Source: Micromonospora chokoriensis
GTDB lineage: Bacteria; Actinomycetota; Actinomycetes; Mycobacteriales; Micromonosporaceae
Assembly: GCF_000718555.1 (NCBI RefSeq)
Contig: NZ_JOAN01000001.1
Location: forward strand, 310,001-374,000
Length of the DNA stretch: 64,000 bases
Reading direction: 5' to 3'
The notes beneath the pieces were generated by a model. That model saw nothing but the letters and a program-made list of their open reading frames with translations, had not been told where the DNA came from and did no database searches. Positions 1 through 9,290 of this stretch are shown piece after piece. The translations under genes were made by a program, and so were the position numbers. Numbering within the stretch: the stretch's first letter is position 1; the number at the start of each line of letters is the position of its first letter.

Positions 1-1
1 C

Positions 2-1993
2 GACAAACACGCCGGGCACGATCCGGCGATGTTCCGTCGCCGGTTCTGGGTCTGCCTGGTGTTGACCGTTCCGGTGGTGCTGACGAGCCACCTCGTGTCG
101 GATCAGCTGGGCCTGGGTGGGGACGTCGTCCCCGGCCGATCCTGGGTGGGCCCGGTGCTCGGCTCGGTGGTTTTCTGGTGGGGTGGTTGGCCGTTCCTGG
201 TCGGTGCGGTCCGGGAGGTGCGGGACCGGGCGCCCGGCATGATGCTGCTGGTCGCGATGGCGATCACGGTCGCGTACACCGCGTCGTTGGCGACCAGCGT
301 CGGCGTCTTCGATCTGGACTTCTGGTGGGAGTTGGCCGCGCTGGTCACCATCATGCTGCTGGGGCACTGGCAGGAGATGAAGGCCATCGGGCAGGCCCGG
401 GGGGCGCTCGCGGCGCTGGCCGCGCTGCTGCCCGACGAGGCCGAACGGGTGACGGCGGACGGGCGGGTCGAGGCGGTGCCGGTGACCGACCTCCGGCTCG
501 GTGACGTGGTGCTGGTCCGGCCGGGGGCTCGGGTGCCGGCGGACGGCCGGGTCGTCGACGGCGGCGCCGAGCTGGACGAATCGATGATCACTGGCGAGTC
601 ACGGCCGGTCGGCCGGTCGACCGGCGACCGGGTGGTGGCCGGCACCGTCGCCACCGACTCGGCGATCCGGGTGCGGGTCGAGGCGCTGGGTGAGCAGACC
701 GCCCTCGCCGGCATCCAGCGGATGGTCGCCCAGGCCCAGGGCTCCGGTGGGCGGGCCCAACTCCTGGCCGACCGGTTCGCCGCCGCGCTGTTCTACCTGG
801 CCACCGGCACCGCCGTGCTGACCGTGCTGGTCTGGACCGCGCTCGGTCAGCCGGACGAGGCGGTGGTCCGTGCGGTCACCGTCCTGGTGATCGCCTGCCC
901 GCACGCGCTGGGGCTGGCCATCCCGCTTGTCGTCGCGCTCTCCACCGCGCTCGCCGCACGGTCCGGGATCCTGGTCAAGGACCGGCTGGCGCTGGAACGG
1001 ATGCGGACCGTCGGCGCGGTGCTCTTCGACAAGACCGGCACGCTGACCCGGGGTGAGCACGGGGTTACCGACCTGGTGACGGCACCTGGCGTCGAGCGGG
1101 ACGAGGTGCTGCGGATCGCGGCGGGCGTGGAGTCGGACAGCGAACATCCGTTGGCCCGGGCGATCGTGGCGGCGGCCGGGCCCGCCGGCCCGGCCCGGGC
1201 CGCCGGGTTCCGGTCGCTGCCGGGCCGCGGTGTGCAGGCGACAATCGACGGTACGGAGTACGCGGTGGGCGGGCCGGCGCTGCTGCGGGAGCTGGGCCTC
1301 GCGCCTCCGGCGGAGGTGGAGGCCGCGACCGGGCGGTGGTCGGCGCGGGGTGCCGCGGTGCTGCACCTGGTGCGGCTGCCGGAGACCGTGCTCGGTGCGT
1401 TCGCGTTGACCGACGAGGTGCGTCCGGAGGCCCGGCGCGCTGTCGACGAGCTGCGTGCCGAGGGCGTCCGGATCATCGCCATGATCACTGGTGACGCGCG
1501 GTCGGTGGCCGAGGCGGTCGCCGCCGACCTCGGCTTCCGGTCCGGCGTCGACGAGGTCTTCGCCGAGGTGCTGCCGGCGGAGAAGGACGATCGGGTGGCC
1601 GAGCTCCAGCGCCGGGGGTTGGTCGTGGCGATGGTCGGCGACGGGGTGAACGACGCGCCAGCGCTGGCCCGAGCGGACGTGGGCATCGCGATCGGCGCGG
1701 GCACCGATGTGGCGATCGAGTCAGCCGGGGTGGTGCTGGCCTCCTCGGACCCGCGCGGGGTGGGGGCCGTGGTTCGGCTGTCCCGGGCGTCGTACCGGAA
1801 GATGCGCCAGAACCTGGCCTGGGCGGCGGGCTACAACATCGTGGCGCTGCCGCTGGCCGCCGGGGTGCTGGCCTGGGCCGGCGTGGCGTTGAGCCCGGCG
1901 CTGGCCGCGGTGCTGATGTCGGCGTCCACAATCGTGGTGGCGCTCAACGCGCAGTTGCTGCGCAGGGTCCGTCTCGACCCTGCCCCGGACTGA
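2..1993 (+). CDS. copB: Copper-translocating P-type ATPase, CopB type (5' end outside window)
   Basis: This is a membrane ATPase that exports copper, using the aspartyl-phosphate cycle of P1B ATPases. The TGES actuator motif, the CPH metal motif (IACPHALGLAIP), the DKTGTLT phosphorylation site and the GDGVNDAPA hinge are all present. CPH, rather than CPC, and a C-terminal SASTIVVALNAQ segment point to the CopB (IB-3) subgroup. The first ATG is at 29, but the frame is open to the window edge and reads DKHAGHDPAMF, the end of the His-rich tail typical of CopB. The real start is therefore upstream. It lies 7 nt tail-to-tail from the csoR gene and near a second copper ATPase at 3591. Metal choice (Cu+ versus Cu2+ or Ag+) cannot be settled from sequence. 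Confidence 0.9.
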   Translation, partial: DKHAGHDPAMFRRRFWVCLVLTVPVVLTSHLVSDQLGLGGDVVPGRSWVGPVLGSVVFWWGGWPFLVGAVREVRDRAPGMMLLVAMAITVAYTASLATSVGVFDLDFWWELAALVTIMLLGHWQEMKAIGQARGALAALAALLPDEAERVTADGRVEAVPVTDLRLGDVVLVRPGARVPADGRVVDGGAELDESMITGESRPVGRSTGDRVVAGTVATDSAIRVRVEALGEQTALAGIQRMVAQAQGSGGRAQLLADRFAAALFYLATGTAVLTVLVWTALGQPDEAVVRAVTVLVIACPHALGLAIPLVVALSTALAARSGILVKDRLALERMRTVGAVLFDKTGTLTRGEHGVTDLVTAPGVERDEVLRIAAGVESDSEHPLARAIVAAAGPAGPARAAGFRSLPGRGVQATIDGTEYAVGGPALLRELGLAPPAEVEAATGRWSARGAAVLHLVRLPETVLGAFALTDEVRPEARRAVDELRAEGVRIIAMITGDARSVAEAVAADLGFRSGVDEVFAEVLPAEKDDRVAELQRRGLVVAMVGDGVNDAPALARADVGIAIGAGTDVAIESAGVVLASSDPRGVGAVVRLSRASYRKMRQNLAWAAGYNIVALPLAAGVLAWAGVALSPALAAVLMSASTIVVALNAQLLRRVRLDPAPD

Positions 1994-2000
1994 GTGGCGG

Positions 2001-2297
2001 TCAGCCGCGCTTCATGAGCCGGCCGACCGCCGCCATCATCTCGGTGGCCATCTCGTCGGCCCGACCCTCGGCGGCGCCCTCGTGCATGCAGTGCCGCGCA
2101 TGCCCGTCGAGCAGCCCCAGCGCCACCTTGTCGAGGGCGGCCTGGATCGCGGAGATCTGGGTGAGCACGTCGATGCAGTAGCGGTCGTCGTCGACCATCT
2201 TCTCGATGCCCCGGACCTGCCCCTCGACGCGGCGGAGCCGCGCGAGCAGTTGGTCCTTGCTGGCGGTGTATCCGCGGATCGGGGTGGGTGCGGTCAT
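2001..2297 (-). CDS. csoR: CsoR-family copper-sensing repressor
   Basis: A 98-residue all-helical DUF156 repressor that releases DNA when it binds Cu(I). The family's copper ligands can be read as Cys in RYCIDVL and the His/Cys pair in GHARHCMH. The RLRRVEGQVRGIEKM segment is the conserved DNA-binding helix. It is divergent from copZ, with two CsoR-type boxes in the 95-bp gap between them. It should therefore repress copZ, the exported protein gene and copA, and probably itself. RcnR/FrmR relatives use other ligand sets; the Cys-His-Cys set favours CsoR. Confidence 0.9.
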   Translation of the reverse strand: MTAPTPIRGYTASKDQLLARLRRVEGQVRGIEKMVDDDRYCIDVLTQISAIQAALDKVALGLLDGHARHCMHEGAAEGRADEMATEMMAAVGRLMKRG

Positions 2298-2313
2298 GCC
2301 GACGAGGATAGCG

Positions 2314-2328
2314 TACCCCTGGGGGGTA
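2314..2328. promoter_or_regulatory. CsoR-type operator 1
   Basis: The 15-mer tacccctggggggta is a near-palindrome with the C-run/G-run architecture known for CsoR operators. It lies 17 bp upstream of the csoR start codon, so it probably serves csoR autoregulation. Assignment rests on motif shape and position. Confidence 0.7.
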
Positions 2329-2352
2329 TGTTACGGTCGTGTTCTGGTGAGA

Positions 2353-2367
2353 TACCCCCACCGGGTA
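2353..2367. promoter_or_regulatory. CsoR-type operator 2
   Basis: The 15-mer tacccccaccgggta has the same TACCC...GGGTA form as the site at 2314, 39 bp away, and sits 26 bp upstream of copZ. It likely overlaps the copZ promoter, giving each divergent gene its own box. Confidence 0.65.
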
Positions 2368-2392
2368 CCGGTACTGAAAGGGAGACGATCCG

Positions 2393-2602
2393 ATGGTCAA
2401 CACGACGTACCAGGTGCAGGGCATGACCTGCGGGCACTGCGTCAGCGCCGTGAGCGCCGAGGTCGGCGCCATCGCGGGCGTGCGGGACGTCCAGGTCGAC
2501 CTCGCGGCCGGCCGGGTCACCGTCAGCAGCGAGCAGCCGTTGGACCCGGCGGCTGTCCGCGCCGCCGTCGACGAGGCCGGCTACGACCTCGTCGACGCGT
2601 GA
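2393..2602 (+). CDS. copZ: Copper chaperone CopZ (HMA domain)
   Basis: A 69-residue stand-alone heavy-metal-associated domain with the GMTCGHC metal-binding loop near the N-terminus. Proteins of this kind carry Cu(I) in the cytosol to copper ATPases and to CsoR. A GAAAGGGAG ribosome-binding site lies just before the ATG. It is first in an apparent operon with the exported protein gene (13 nt gap) and copA, downstream of a CsoR-type box. Confidence 0.9.
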   Translation: MVNTTYQVQGMTCGHCVSAVSAEVGAIAGVRDVQVDLAAGRVTVSSEQPLDPAAVRAAVDEAGYDLVDA

Positions 2603-2615
2603 TCGGCGGGCCGGC

Positions 2616-3578
2616 GTGCGTACGGTGACGAGACTGGCCGGGTTCGCCGTCGGCCTGGCGGCGGTCTTCGGCGTGACGTACGGGATCGGCCGGGTCGTCG
2701 ACCCCGCCCCGGTCACCGAGAGCCGGCCCGGCGGTGCCGCCACCCCCGCGACGGACGAGCGGGACGGCCCGGCGGACCTTCTCCCCGGCGGCCTGCTCGT
2801 CTCCGAGCGCGGCTACACCCTCGAACCGGTCGACGCCCGGCCCGGCGAGTTCGCCTTCCGGATCGCCGGCCCGGACGGCCGCCCGGTGATCGGCTACGAC
2901 GTGGCGCACGACAAGAAGATGCACCTGATCGTCGCCCGACGGGACCTCGCCGGCTTCCGCCACGTGCACCCCGACCTGACCCCGGACGGCACCTGGCGGG
3001 TCGACACCCCGCTGACCGGCCCCGGGCAGTGGCGGGCGTTCGCCGACTTCACCCCGACCGGGGGCGAGCCGTTGACCCTCGGTGTGGACGTGACCGTCCC
3101 CGGCGAGCTGACCGAACGGCCGTTGCCCGCTCCGGCGACCAGCACCACCGTCGACGGCTACACGGTCACCCTGAGCGGTGCGCCGCAGCCCGGCCACACG
3201 TCACCGCTGACCCTGACCGTGAGCCGGGACGGGCAGCCGATCACCGACCTGGAGCCCTACCTGGGTGCGTACGGGCATCTGGTGGCGCTGCGGCGGGGTG
3301 ACCTGGCGTACCTGCACGTGCATCCGGACGGGACGCCCGGTGACGGGCGCACCCGGCCCGGCCCGGCCGTCACCTTCCTCGCCGAGGTGCCCTCGGCCGG
3401 CACCTACCGGCTCTACCTCGACTTCCTGCACGGCGGGCGGGTGCACACCGCCGAGTTCACCGTGGTCGTCGGCGCTGCCCCGACCGGGCCTGCCCCCACG
3501 CCGAGCGGACCCACCCCGAGCGGACCCGCACCGACCGGCGGCGCTGAGCACGGCGCCCCCGGGCACGGGCACAACTGA
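2616..3578 (+). CDS. Exported His-rich protein of the copper operon, function unknown
   Basis: A 320-residue protein starting at GTG. An N-terminal hydrophobic segment (about residues 5-25) predicts export or membrane anchoring. Two similar beta-rich modules follow, each carrying a HVHPD motif (FRHVHPD near residue 112 and LHVHPDG near 232). The C-terminus is a Pro/Ser/Gly-rich linker ending in EHGAPGHGHN. Paired HVHP motifs and a His-rich tail inside a CsoR-controlled copZ-copA operon suggest extracytoplasmic copper binding, but I do not recognise a characterised family. It lies 13 nt after copZ and 12 nt before copA. Confidence 0.75.
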   Translation: MRTVTRLAGFAVGLAAVFGVTYGIGRVVDPAPVTESRPGGAATPATDERDGPADLLPGGLLVSERGYTLEPVDARPGEFAFRIAGPDGRPVIGYDVAHDKKMHLIVARRDLAGFRHVHPDLTPDGTWRVDTPLTGPGQWRAFADFTPTGGEPLTLGVDVTVPGELTERPLPAPATSTTVDGYTVTLSGAPQPGHTSPLTLTVSRDGQPITDLEPYLGAYGHLVALRRGDLAYLHVHPDGTPGDGRTRPGPAVTFLAEVPSAGTYRLYLDFLHGGRVHTAEFTVVVGAAPTGPAPTPSGPTPSGPAPTGGAEHGAPGHGHN

Positions 3579-3590
3579 CGGGACCAGACG

Positions 3591-5837
3591 ATGACCACCA
3601 CCAGCAGACCGCTGCCCGAGGCGCCGAACCGGATCGAGTTGGCGATCGGCGGGATGACCTGTGCCGCGTGCGCCGCCCGGATCGAGAAGAAGCTCAACCG
3701 GATGGACGGGGTGAGCGCCACCGTCAACTACGCCACCGAGAAGGCGACCGTCCGGTACGCCGACGGCGTCACGCCGGACGACCTGATCGAGACCGTCCAG
3801 AAGACCGGCTACACGGCCGCGCTGCCGGCCCCGCCCAGCGCGGAACCGCCGGTCGACCCGTTGCGGGGCCCGCGTACCCGACTCTGGATCTCGGCGGCCC
3901 TGAGCGTGCCGGTGGTCCTGCTGGCCATGGTCCCGGCCTGGCAGTTCGACTACTGGCAGTGGCTGTCGTTGACCCTGGCCGCTCCGGTGGTGGTCTGGGG
4001 TGGCCTGCCGTTCCACCGGGCCGCCTGGACCAACCTGCGGCACGGCGCGGCCACCATGGACACGCTGGTGTCGCTCGGCACCCTGGCCGCGTTCGGCTGG
4101 TCGCTCTGGGCGCTCTTCCTCGGTGACGCGGGGATGCCCGGAATGACGCACCCGTTCCGCTTCGACATCACCCGGACCGACGGCGCCGGCAACATCTACC
4201 TCGAGGCGGCCGCCGGGGTCACCGTGTTCATCCTGGCCGGTCGCTACTTCGAGGCCCGGTCCAAGCGCACCGCCGGCGCCGCCCTGCGCGCCCTGCTCGA
4301 CCTGGGCGCCAAGGACGTGGCGGTGCTGCGCGACGGGGTGGAGACGCTGATCCCGGTGGACCGGCTCGCCGTCGGTGATCGGTTCGTGGTCCGCCCCGGG
4401 GAGAAGATCGCCACCGACGGGGTGGTCGACGAGGGCACCTCAGCGGTCGACGCCAGCATGCTCACCGGCGAGTCGGTGCCGGTCGAGGTCGCCCCGGGCG
4501 CCGCCGTGGTCGGTGCCACGATCAACGCGGGTGGGCGGTTGATCGTCACCGCCACCCGGGTCGGCGCGGACACCCAGCTCGCCCGGATGGCCGACCTGGT
4601 CGAGCAGGCACAGAGCGGCAAGGCGGCCGTGCAGCGGCTGGCGGACCGGATCTCCGGAGTCTTCGTGCCGATCGTCATCACCCTCGCTGTCGGCACCCTC
4701 GGCTGGTGGCTCGGCACCGGAGCCGGCCCGACTGCCGCGTTCACCGCCGCCGTGGCCGTCCTGATCATCGCCTGCCCGTGCGCGCTCGGCCTGGCCACAC
4801 CGACGGCGCTGCTGGTCGGCACCGGCCGGGGCGCCCAGCTCGGCGTGCTGATCAAAGGGCCCGAGGTGCTGGAGTCGACCCGGCGGGTGGACACCGTGGT
4901 GCTCGACAAGACCGGCACCGTGACGACCGGCCGGATGACCCTGGTGGACGTGGTGCCGGCGAGCGGCGTGGACCGGGCCGAGCTGCTCCGGCTCGCCGGG
5001 GCGGTGGAGGCCGCCTCCGAGCACCCGATCGCCCGTGCGGTCGCCGCTGGTGCCGCCGAGGCGGGCGCGCTGCCCCCGGTGACCGCCTTCGGCAACCTCG
5101 AAGGGCTGGGTGTGACCGGCACCGTCGACGGGCGGGTGGTGCTGGTCGGCCGGGTCCGGCTGCTGCGCGAGCGCGAGATCGTCGTACCGCCAGAGGTCGA
5201 GTGGGCCGTGCGCGATGCGGAGGCCGCCGGCCGTACGGCGATCGTCGCCGGCTGGGACGGGCGGGCCCGCGGCGTGCTCGCGGTCGCCGACGTGGTCCGC
5301 CCGAACAGTCGGGCGGCGGTGGCCCGGCTGCGCGCTCTGGGGCTGACTCCGGTCCTGCTGACCGGGGACAACACCACAGTGGCTCGCGCGGTCGCCGCCG
5401 AAGTGGGCGTCGACGAGGTGATCGCCGAGGTGCTGCCGGCCGGGAAGGTCGACGTGATCAAACGGCTTCAGGCCGAGGGGCGGTCGGTGGCGATGGTCGG
5501 TGACGGGGTCAACGACGCCCCGGCGCTGGCGCAGGCCGACCTGGGGCTGGCCATGGGCACCGGCACCGACGTGGCGATCGAGGCGTCCGACCTCACCCTC
5601 GTCCGGGGCGACCTGGCCGCCGCCGTGGACGCCATCCGGTTGGCCCGACGCACGCTCGGCATCATCCGGGGCAATCTGTTCTGGGCGTTCGGCTACAACG
5701 TGGCCGCCCTGCCGTTGGCCGCCGCCGGGCTGCTCAACCCGATGATCGCCGGTGCCACGATGGCGCTCTCCTCGGTCTTCGTGGTCGCCAACAGTCTGCG
5801 GCTGCGTCGCTTTCGTCCGGCCGCTGGTGTTCTGTGA
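3591..5837 (+). CDS. copA: Copper-exporting P-type ATPase CopA
   Basis: A 748-residue P1B-1 ATPase for Cu(I) export. One N-terminal HMA domain carries GMTCAAC (about residues 20-26). TGES, the intramembrane CPC motif ([11 protein letters not shown]), DKTGT (about residue 440) and [10 protein letters not shown] follow. The C-terminal [15 protein letters not shown] segment is the classic IB-1 signature and separates it from the CPH-type ATPase at the window start. It is the last gene of the copZ operon. The stop is followed by csbD, which appears to have its own promoter. Confidence 0.95.
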   Translation: MTTTSRPLPEAPNRIELAIGGMTCAACAARIEKKLNRMDGVSATVNYATEKATVRYADGVTPDDLIETVQKTGYTAALPAPPSAEPPVDPLRGPRTRLWISAALSVPVVLLAMVPAWQFDYWQWLSLTLAAPVVVWGGLPFHRAAWTNLRHGAATMDTLVSLGTLAAFGWSLWALFLGDAGMPGMTHPFRFDITRTDGAGNIYLEAAAGVTVFILAGRYFEARSKRTAGAALRALLDLGAKDVAVLRDGVETLIPVDRLAVGDRFVVRPGEKIATDGVVDEGTSAVDASMLTGESVPVEVAPGAAVVGATINAGGRLIVTATRVGADTQLARMADLVEQAQSGKAAVQRLADRISGVFVPIVITLAVGTLGWWLGTGAGPTAAFTAAVAVLIIACPCALGLATPTALLVGTGRGAQLGVLIKGPEVLESTRRVDTVVLDKTGTVTTGRMTLVDVVPASGVDRAELLRLAGAVEAASEHPIARAVAAGAAEAGALPPVTAFGNLEGLGVTGTVDGRVVLVGRVRLLREREIVVPPEVEWAVRDAEAAGRTAIVAGWDGRARGVLAVADVVRPNSRAAVARLRALGLTPVLLTGDNTTVARAVAAEVGVDEVIAEVLPAGKVDVIKRLQAEGRSVAMVGDGVNDAPALAQADLGLAMGTGTDVAIEASDLTLVRGDLAAAVDAIRLARRTLGIIRGNLFWAFGYNVAALPLAAAGLLNPMIAGATMALSSVFVVANSLRLRRFRPAAGVL

Positions 5838-5848
5838 CGGCGGTAATG

Positions 5849-5873
5849 GTTGGACCGGTGACGGCAGGGGTAC
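5849..5873 (+). promoter_or_regulatory. Sigma-B/F-like promoter of csbD (candidate)
   Basis: GTTG at 5849-5852 and GGGTAC at 5868-5873 are separated by 15 nt. This resembles the actinobacterial stress-sigma consensus GTTT-N14-16-GGGTA(T/C). It sits about 40 nt upstream of the csbD start. The family name CsbD derives from SigB control in Bacillus, and a SigB/F-type sigma factor is encoded at 56680-57483. Motif match only. Confidence 0.45.
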
Positions 5874-5911
5874 CTCTGCGGTTGAAGCGACGCTTGCAAT
5901 GGAGGTTGGCA

Positions 5912-6085
5912 ATGGGTATCGACGATAAGATCAACAACGCCACCGAGGACGCGACCGGCAAGCTGAAGGAAGGCGCCGGTCGGGCCACCGACAACGAGCA
6001 GTTGGAGGCGGAGGGTCGCGCTGACCAGTCCACCGCCAAGCTCAAGCAGGCGGGCGAGAAGATCAAGGACGCCTTCAAGAGCTGA
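5912..6085 (+). CDS. csbD: CsbD-family stress protein
   Basis: A 57-residue, highly charged helical protein beginning MGIDDKINNATEDATGK, the standard CsbD start. A longer frame upstream (from 5834) has no RBS and no family similarity. The ATG at 5912 has GGAGG six bases before it, so I start there. The Lys/Glu/Ala-rich repeats resemble CsbD proteins, which are induced in general stress and have no known enzymatic role. A sigma-B-like promoter lies upstream and a strong hairpin downstream, so it is probably monocistronic. Confidence 0.88.
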   Translation: MGIDDKINNATEDATGKLKEGAGRATDNEQLEAEGRADQSTAKLKQAGEKIKDAFKS

Positions 6086-6100
6086 CGTACGACGTGATTC

Positions 6101-6137
6101 GCACGCCGGGCCGGTGATCATCACTGGCCCGGCGTGC
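6101..6137. terminator. Bidirectional hairpin terminator
   Basis: GCACGCCGGGCC (6101-6112) pairs perfectly with GGCCCGGCGTGC (6126-6137). The 13-nt loop itself contains GTGAT/ATCAC, so almost the whole 37 nt can fold. It lies between the convergent csbD and sigma-factor genes. There is no U-run, as is common in high-GC actinobacteria. Confidence 0.75.
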
Positions 6138-6162
6138 GGCCAAAACGGCAAGATGGCACCCC

Positions 6163-7416
6163 TCAGCGTTGCCCGGCCAGCCGAGCGGCCCGCAACTCCA
6201 GGTACCGCTGCTCGGGAAGGCTCGTGGTGCCACGCGCCGCCGTCAGGTACGCCTCCCGCGCCGCACCGACGTCCCCGGCCAGCTCCAGCAGATGAGCCCG
6301 GACGGCGGCGAGCCGGTGGTGCCCGGCCGTGCGTTCGTCGGCGTCCAACGGCGTGAGCAGGGCGAGCCCGGCCCGGGGCCCGTCGACCATGGCCACCGCC
6401 ACCGACTGGTTGAGGGTGACCATCGGGTTCGGCGCGATCCGGGCCAGCAGTCGGTAGAGCGCGACGATCTGCCGCCAGTCCGTCTCCGCCGCCGTCGACG
6501 CCTCGGCGTGCACGGCGGCGATCGCCGCCTGGAGCTGGTACGGACCGGGCGGTGACCAGGTCAACGCCTCGGTGATCAGGGCGATCCCCTCCGCGATGGC
6601 GGCGGCGTCCCACCGCGAGCGATCCTGCTCGGCCAGTGGCACCAACTCCCCGTCCGGCCCCACCCGGGCCGCCCGGTGCGCGTCGGTCAGCAGCATCAGT
6701 GCCAGCAGCCCGGTCACCTCGCCGTCGTCGGGCAGCAGCCCGCGCAGGATGCGCGCCAGCCGGATCGCCTCGCCGGTCAGGTCGGCCCGGCGCAGATCCG
6801 GCCCGCTGGAGGCGGTGTAGCCCTCGTTGAAGATCAGATAGAGCACTCGCAGCACCGCCCCCAGCCGCTCGTCCCGCTCAGCCGGCCCCGGCATGCTGAA
6901 CCGGGCACCGGCCGCCTCGATCCGCTGCTTGGCCCGGCGGATCCGCTGACTCATCGTCGCCTCGGGCACCAGGTGCGCCCGGGCGATCTGAGCGGTGCTG
7001 AGACCACCGACCGCCCGCAGGGTGAGCGCCACCTGCGCCGATCCGGTCAGCGCCGGGTGGCAGCAGAGGAACAGCAGCGTGAGGGTGTCGTCGTCGGCCG
7101 CGGCGGCGGGCTCCGCGTCCGCCGCCGGCGCCACCTGGGCGTACGCCGGCTCGCGTCTCGCCACCGCCACCTCGCGGTCCCGGCGGGCGCTCTCGCTGCG
7201 CCACTCGTCGGTGAGCCGGCGGGTGGCCACGGTGAGCAACCAGGCGCGCGGATTGTCCGGTACGCCCTGCCCGGGCCACTGCGTCGCGGCGGCGAGCAGC
7301 GCCTCCTGGACCGCGTCCTCGCACCTGTCGAACTGTCCGTGTCGGCGGACCAGCAGGCCGAGGACCTGCGGCGCGAACGTCCGCAGCAGGTCCTCGACCG
7401 TCCGGTCCTCGGTCAC
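6163..7416 (-). CDS. ECF42-type RNA polymerase sigma factor with C-terminal extension
   Basis: A 417-residue sigma factor. Region 2 (with CEDAVQEALLAA, about residues 30-45) and region 4 (LSTAQIARAHLVPEATMSQRI) occupy the first 180 residues. A helical TPR-like extension of some 230 residues follows. This layout and its partner gene define the ECF42 group, whose genes sit next to DGPF/YCII-domain genes. The start codon overlaps the stop of that partner (7413-7778) by ATGA, so the two are cotranslated. There is no anti-sigma factor gene beside it; the extension is thought to take that regulatory role in the group. Targets unknown. Confidence 0.88.
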   Translation of the reverse strand: MTEDRTVEDLLRTFAPQVLGLLVRRHGQFDRCEDAVQEALLAAATQWPGQGVPDNPRAWLLTVATRRLTDEWRSESARRDREVAVARREPAYAQVAPAADAEPAAAADDDTLTLLFLCCHPALTGSAQVALTLRAVGGLSTAQIARAHLVPEATMSQRIRRAKQRIEAAGARFSMPGPAERDERLGAVLRVLYLIFNEGYTASSGPDLRRADLTGEAIRLARILRGLLPDDGEVTGLLALMLLTDAHRAARVGPDGELVPLAEQDRSRWDAAAIAEGIALITEALTWSPPGPYQLQAAIAAVHAEASTAAETDWRQIVALYRLLARIAPNPMVTLNQSVAVAMVDGPRAGLALLTPLDADERTAGHHRLAAVRAHLLELAGDVGAAREAYLTAARGTTSLPEQRYLELRAARLAGQR

Positions 7417-7778
7417 ATCTCCGTCCCGGCCTCGTCCATGATCGGGCGGACCTCCATCGCGCCGCCGTACCGGACGTCCGGCCAGCGGGCGGCGATCTCG
7501 GCGGCCCGCTGCGGGCTGTCGCAGTCGACGGCCAGGTAACCGGCGAACTGCTCCTTGCTCTCCATGAACGGGCCGTCGACAACCTCGGTCTCGCCGTTCA
7601 CGAGCCGGACCGTCAGCGTCTGCGACGGGTTGGCCAACGCCTGGCCGCCGATCAGCTCACCGGTCTCGGTCAGCTCCTTCATGATCTCGTCGACCTCGCC
7701 GAAGAGGGCGGTGCGGTCCTGCTCGCTCAGCCCCTCGGTGAAGCCGGGCCGGTTCCAGATCAGCAGCATGTACTTCAC
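7413..7778 (-). CDS. YciI/DGPF-domain protein, partner of the ECF sigma factor
   Basis: A 121-residue YCII-related protein beginning MKYMLLIWNRPG, with the diagnostic VDGPFMESKEQ motif around residues 67-77. DGPF proteins are small ferredoxin-like folds routinely encoded with ECF42 sigma factors. Their biochemical role is unsettled. The stop overlaps the sigma-factor start by 4 nt and it is the first gene of the pair. About 140 bp upstream separate it from the DUF2786 gene. Confidence 0.88.
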   Translation of the reverse strand: MKYMLLIWNRPGFTEGLSEQDRTALFGEVDEIMKELTETGELIGGQALANPSQTLTVRLVNGETEVVDGPFMESKEQFAGYLAVDCDSPQRAAEIAARWPDVRYGGAMEVRPIMDEAGTEM

Positions 7779-7917
7779 AGTCGATGCTCCTCAGGCTCCT
7801 GTCGCACCCCGATCGGGGTGCGGCTCACCGGAGGGTCGGAGCCGTTGCCCCGATCCCTACCGCGTACCGAAGAAAATCGCAGAAACGTCCGCTGGAGGCG
7901 GTCCCACGCCGGGTGGT

Positions 7918-9177
7918 TCAGCGCGGATCGGGTCGACCGCGCACCTGTCGGGGCTGCCGGCCGCCGCCGACGTCCAGCGACGCCCGGTCGGCGGCCGAGG
8001 TGCCGGACGACCAACCCTCGGAATCCCGAACGCTGAGCCGGTGCCGGGTGACACCGGGAAAGAGCGTGTCCAGCCGCTCCCGGACCGCCTCGCCCCGCGC
8101 CGCGAGCACCGGCAGCAGCCGCTCCGCCCCGGCCGTCTCGGCCGCCGCCTGGTCCGCCGCCTCGGTCGCCGCCTTGGTGGCGTTCTGCAGCCGCTCGCCG
8201 ATCCGCAGCGCGAACGCGTTGAGGAAGGACTCGTCCCACACCTTCGTCCGCCGCCCCGACCCCGGCCGGCGCTCGGCACGCCCCCGCAGCATCGCCGCCG
8301 TGGCCTGGACCAGCAGCGACGTGTAGAGCAACTCCACTGCCACCAGATCGGCCGGCCAGCCCAGCACGGTGGCGAAGCCGAGATCGTCGGACCAGACCGC
8401 CTCGCACCGATTCGCCGCCGCCACCTCCTGCACCAGCAGCGCCTTCGCGCCCGCGTACGGGGTGTCGGTGCTCAGGCGTACCCCGCCGGGCACGTCGTCG
8501 CGCTCCGCCCCGGCGGCCAGCAGCGCCTCGTCGATGCTGTGTCGGGTGATCAACTCCTGGGCCTTGCCGGTCAGCGCCTCCGCCTCGGCTGGGAAGGTCG
8601 TCGACTCGGCCTTGGCCAGCAGCGCCCGTACCCGATCCAGCATCGGCGACCCACTGCGCGACCTGCCGGCGGTCCGGGCGGTCGCCGCGCCGGCCGTGCC
8701 CGGCGGTGGGCGCAGCACCGCGATCGGCGGCAGACTCTCCACCAGCGCGAGAGTGTCCACGGCCGCGCGGAGCGCGTCGGCCCGGTCCAGGCCCTCCCGG
8801 GTCGCCCAACCGGTCAGCACGTTCTCCTCGGCGCTGCCCGCCAGCTCCCGTAGCTGGTCGTCCCACCAGGCCGGGACCGGCTCTGCCTGCTCGCGCCGCT
8901 GGGCGGCCATCGCGTCGCGGACCAACCGAGCCGCGCGGGCGTCGAGCCGCCGGCCGACGAGCCGGTCCACGTCGACCGGCTGCCACCCGCGTGGCCAGAG
9001 CCGGCCCAGGCCGCGAACCAGGCGATGCAACAGCGCGACATCCACCGCCGTGGTGCCGTCCGCCGCGCCGGTGCCGACCATCAGTTGGTCCAGTTGCCGT
9101 TCGGCCTGTCGTACGTCGGTGCCGCGCACCGCCGCGAGCGCGTTGGCGACTAGTTCGTCCGCGTCCGGCACGGGCAC
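7918..9177 (-). CDS. DUF2786-domain protein
   Basis: A 419-residue soluble protein. The middle (about residues 178-220) contains MLDRVRALLAKAESTTFPAE and the following helix, the signature of DUF2786. Flanking regions are Ala/Arg-rich and helical, and no signal peptide or membrane segment is visible. The family has no known function. The start is preceded by AGGAGGTGCC on the minus strand. It is transcribed toward the ECF sigma pair but 139 bp away, so the link is uncertain. Confidence 0.75.
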   Translation of the reverse strand: MPVPDADELVANALAAVRGTDVRQAERQLDQLMVGTGAADGTTAVDVALLHRLVRGLGRLWPRGWQPVDVDRLVGRRLDARAARLVRDAMAAQRREQAEPVPAWWDDQLRELAGSAEENVLTGWATREGLDRADALRAAVDTLALVESLPPIAVLRPPPGTAGAATARTAGRSRSGSPMLDRVRALLAKAESTTFPAEAEALTGKAQELITRHSIDEALLAAGAERDDVPGGVRLSTDTPYAGAKALLVQEVAAANRCEAVWSDDLGFATVLGWPADLVAVELLYTSLLVQATAAMLRGRAERRPGSGRRTKVWDESFLNAFALRIGERLQNATKAATEAADQAAAETAGAERLLPVLAARGEAVRERLDTLFPGVTRHRLSVRDSEGWSSGTSAADRASLDVGGGRQPRQVRGRPDPR

Positions 9178-9290
9178 CTCCTTCTCTGGCTGTCGCTGCC
9201 CCTCCAGGCTCCATGATCATGCCGCTAGTCGTGCGGGAGTCGCGAAACGGGGATGTCCCGACCCCTCCGGCCTTTCCGCCCTGCTCACCC

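Noticed and set aside
847..1704. Long minus-strand open frame opposite copB
   Set aside because: Ser/Thr/Arg-rich low-complexity translation typical of antisense frames in high-GC genes; the plus-strand ATPase motifs are unambiguous.
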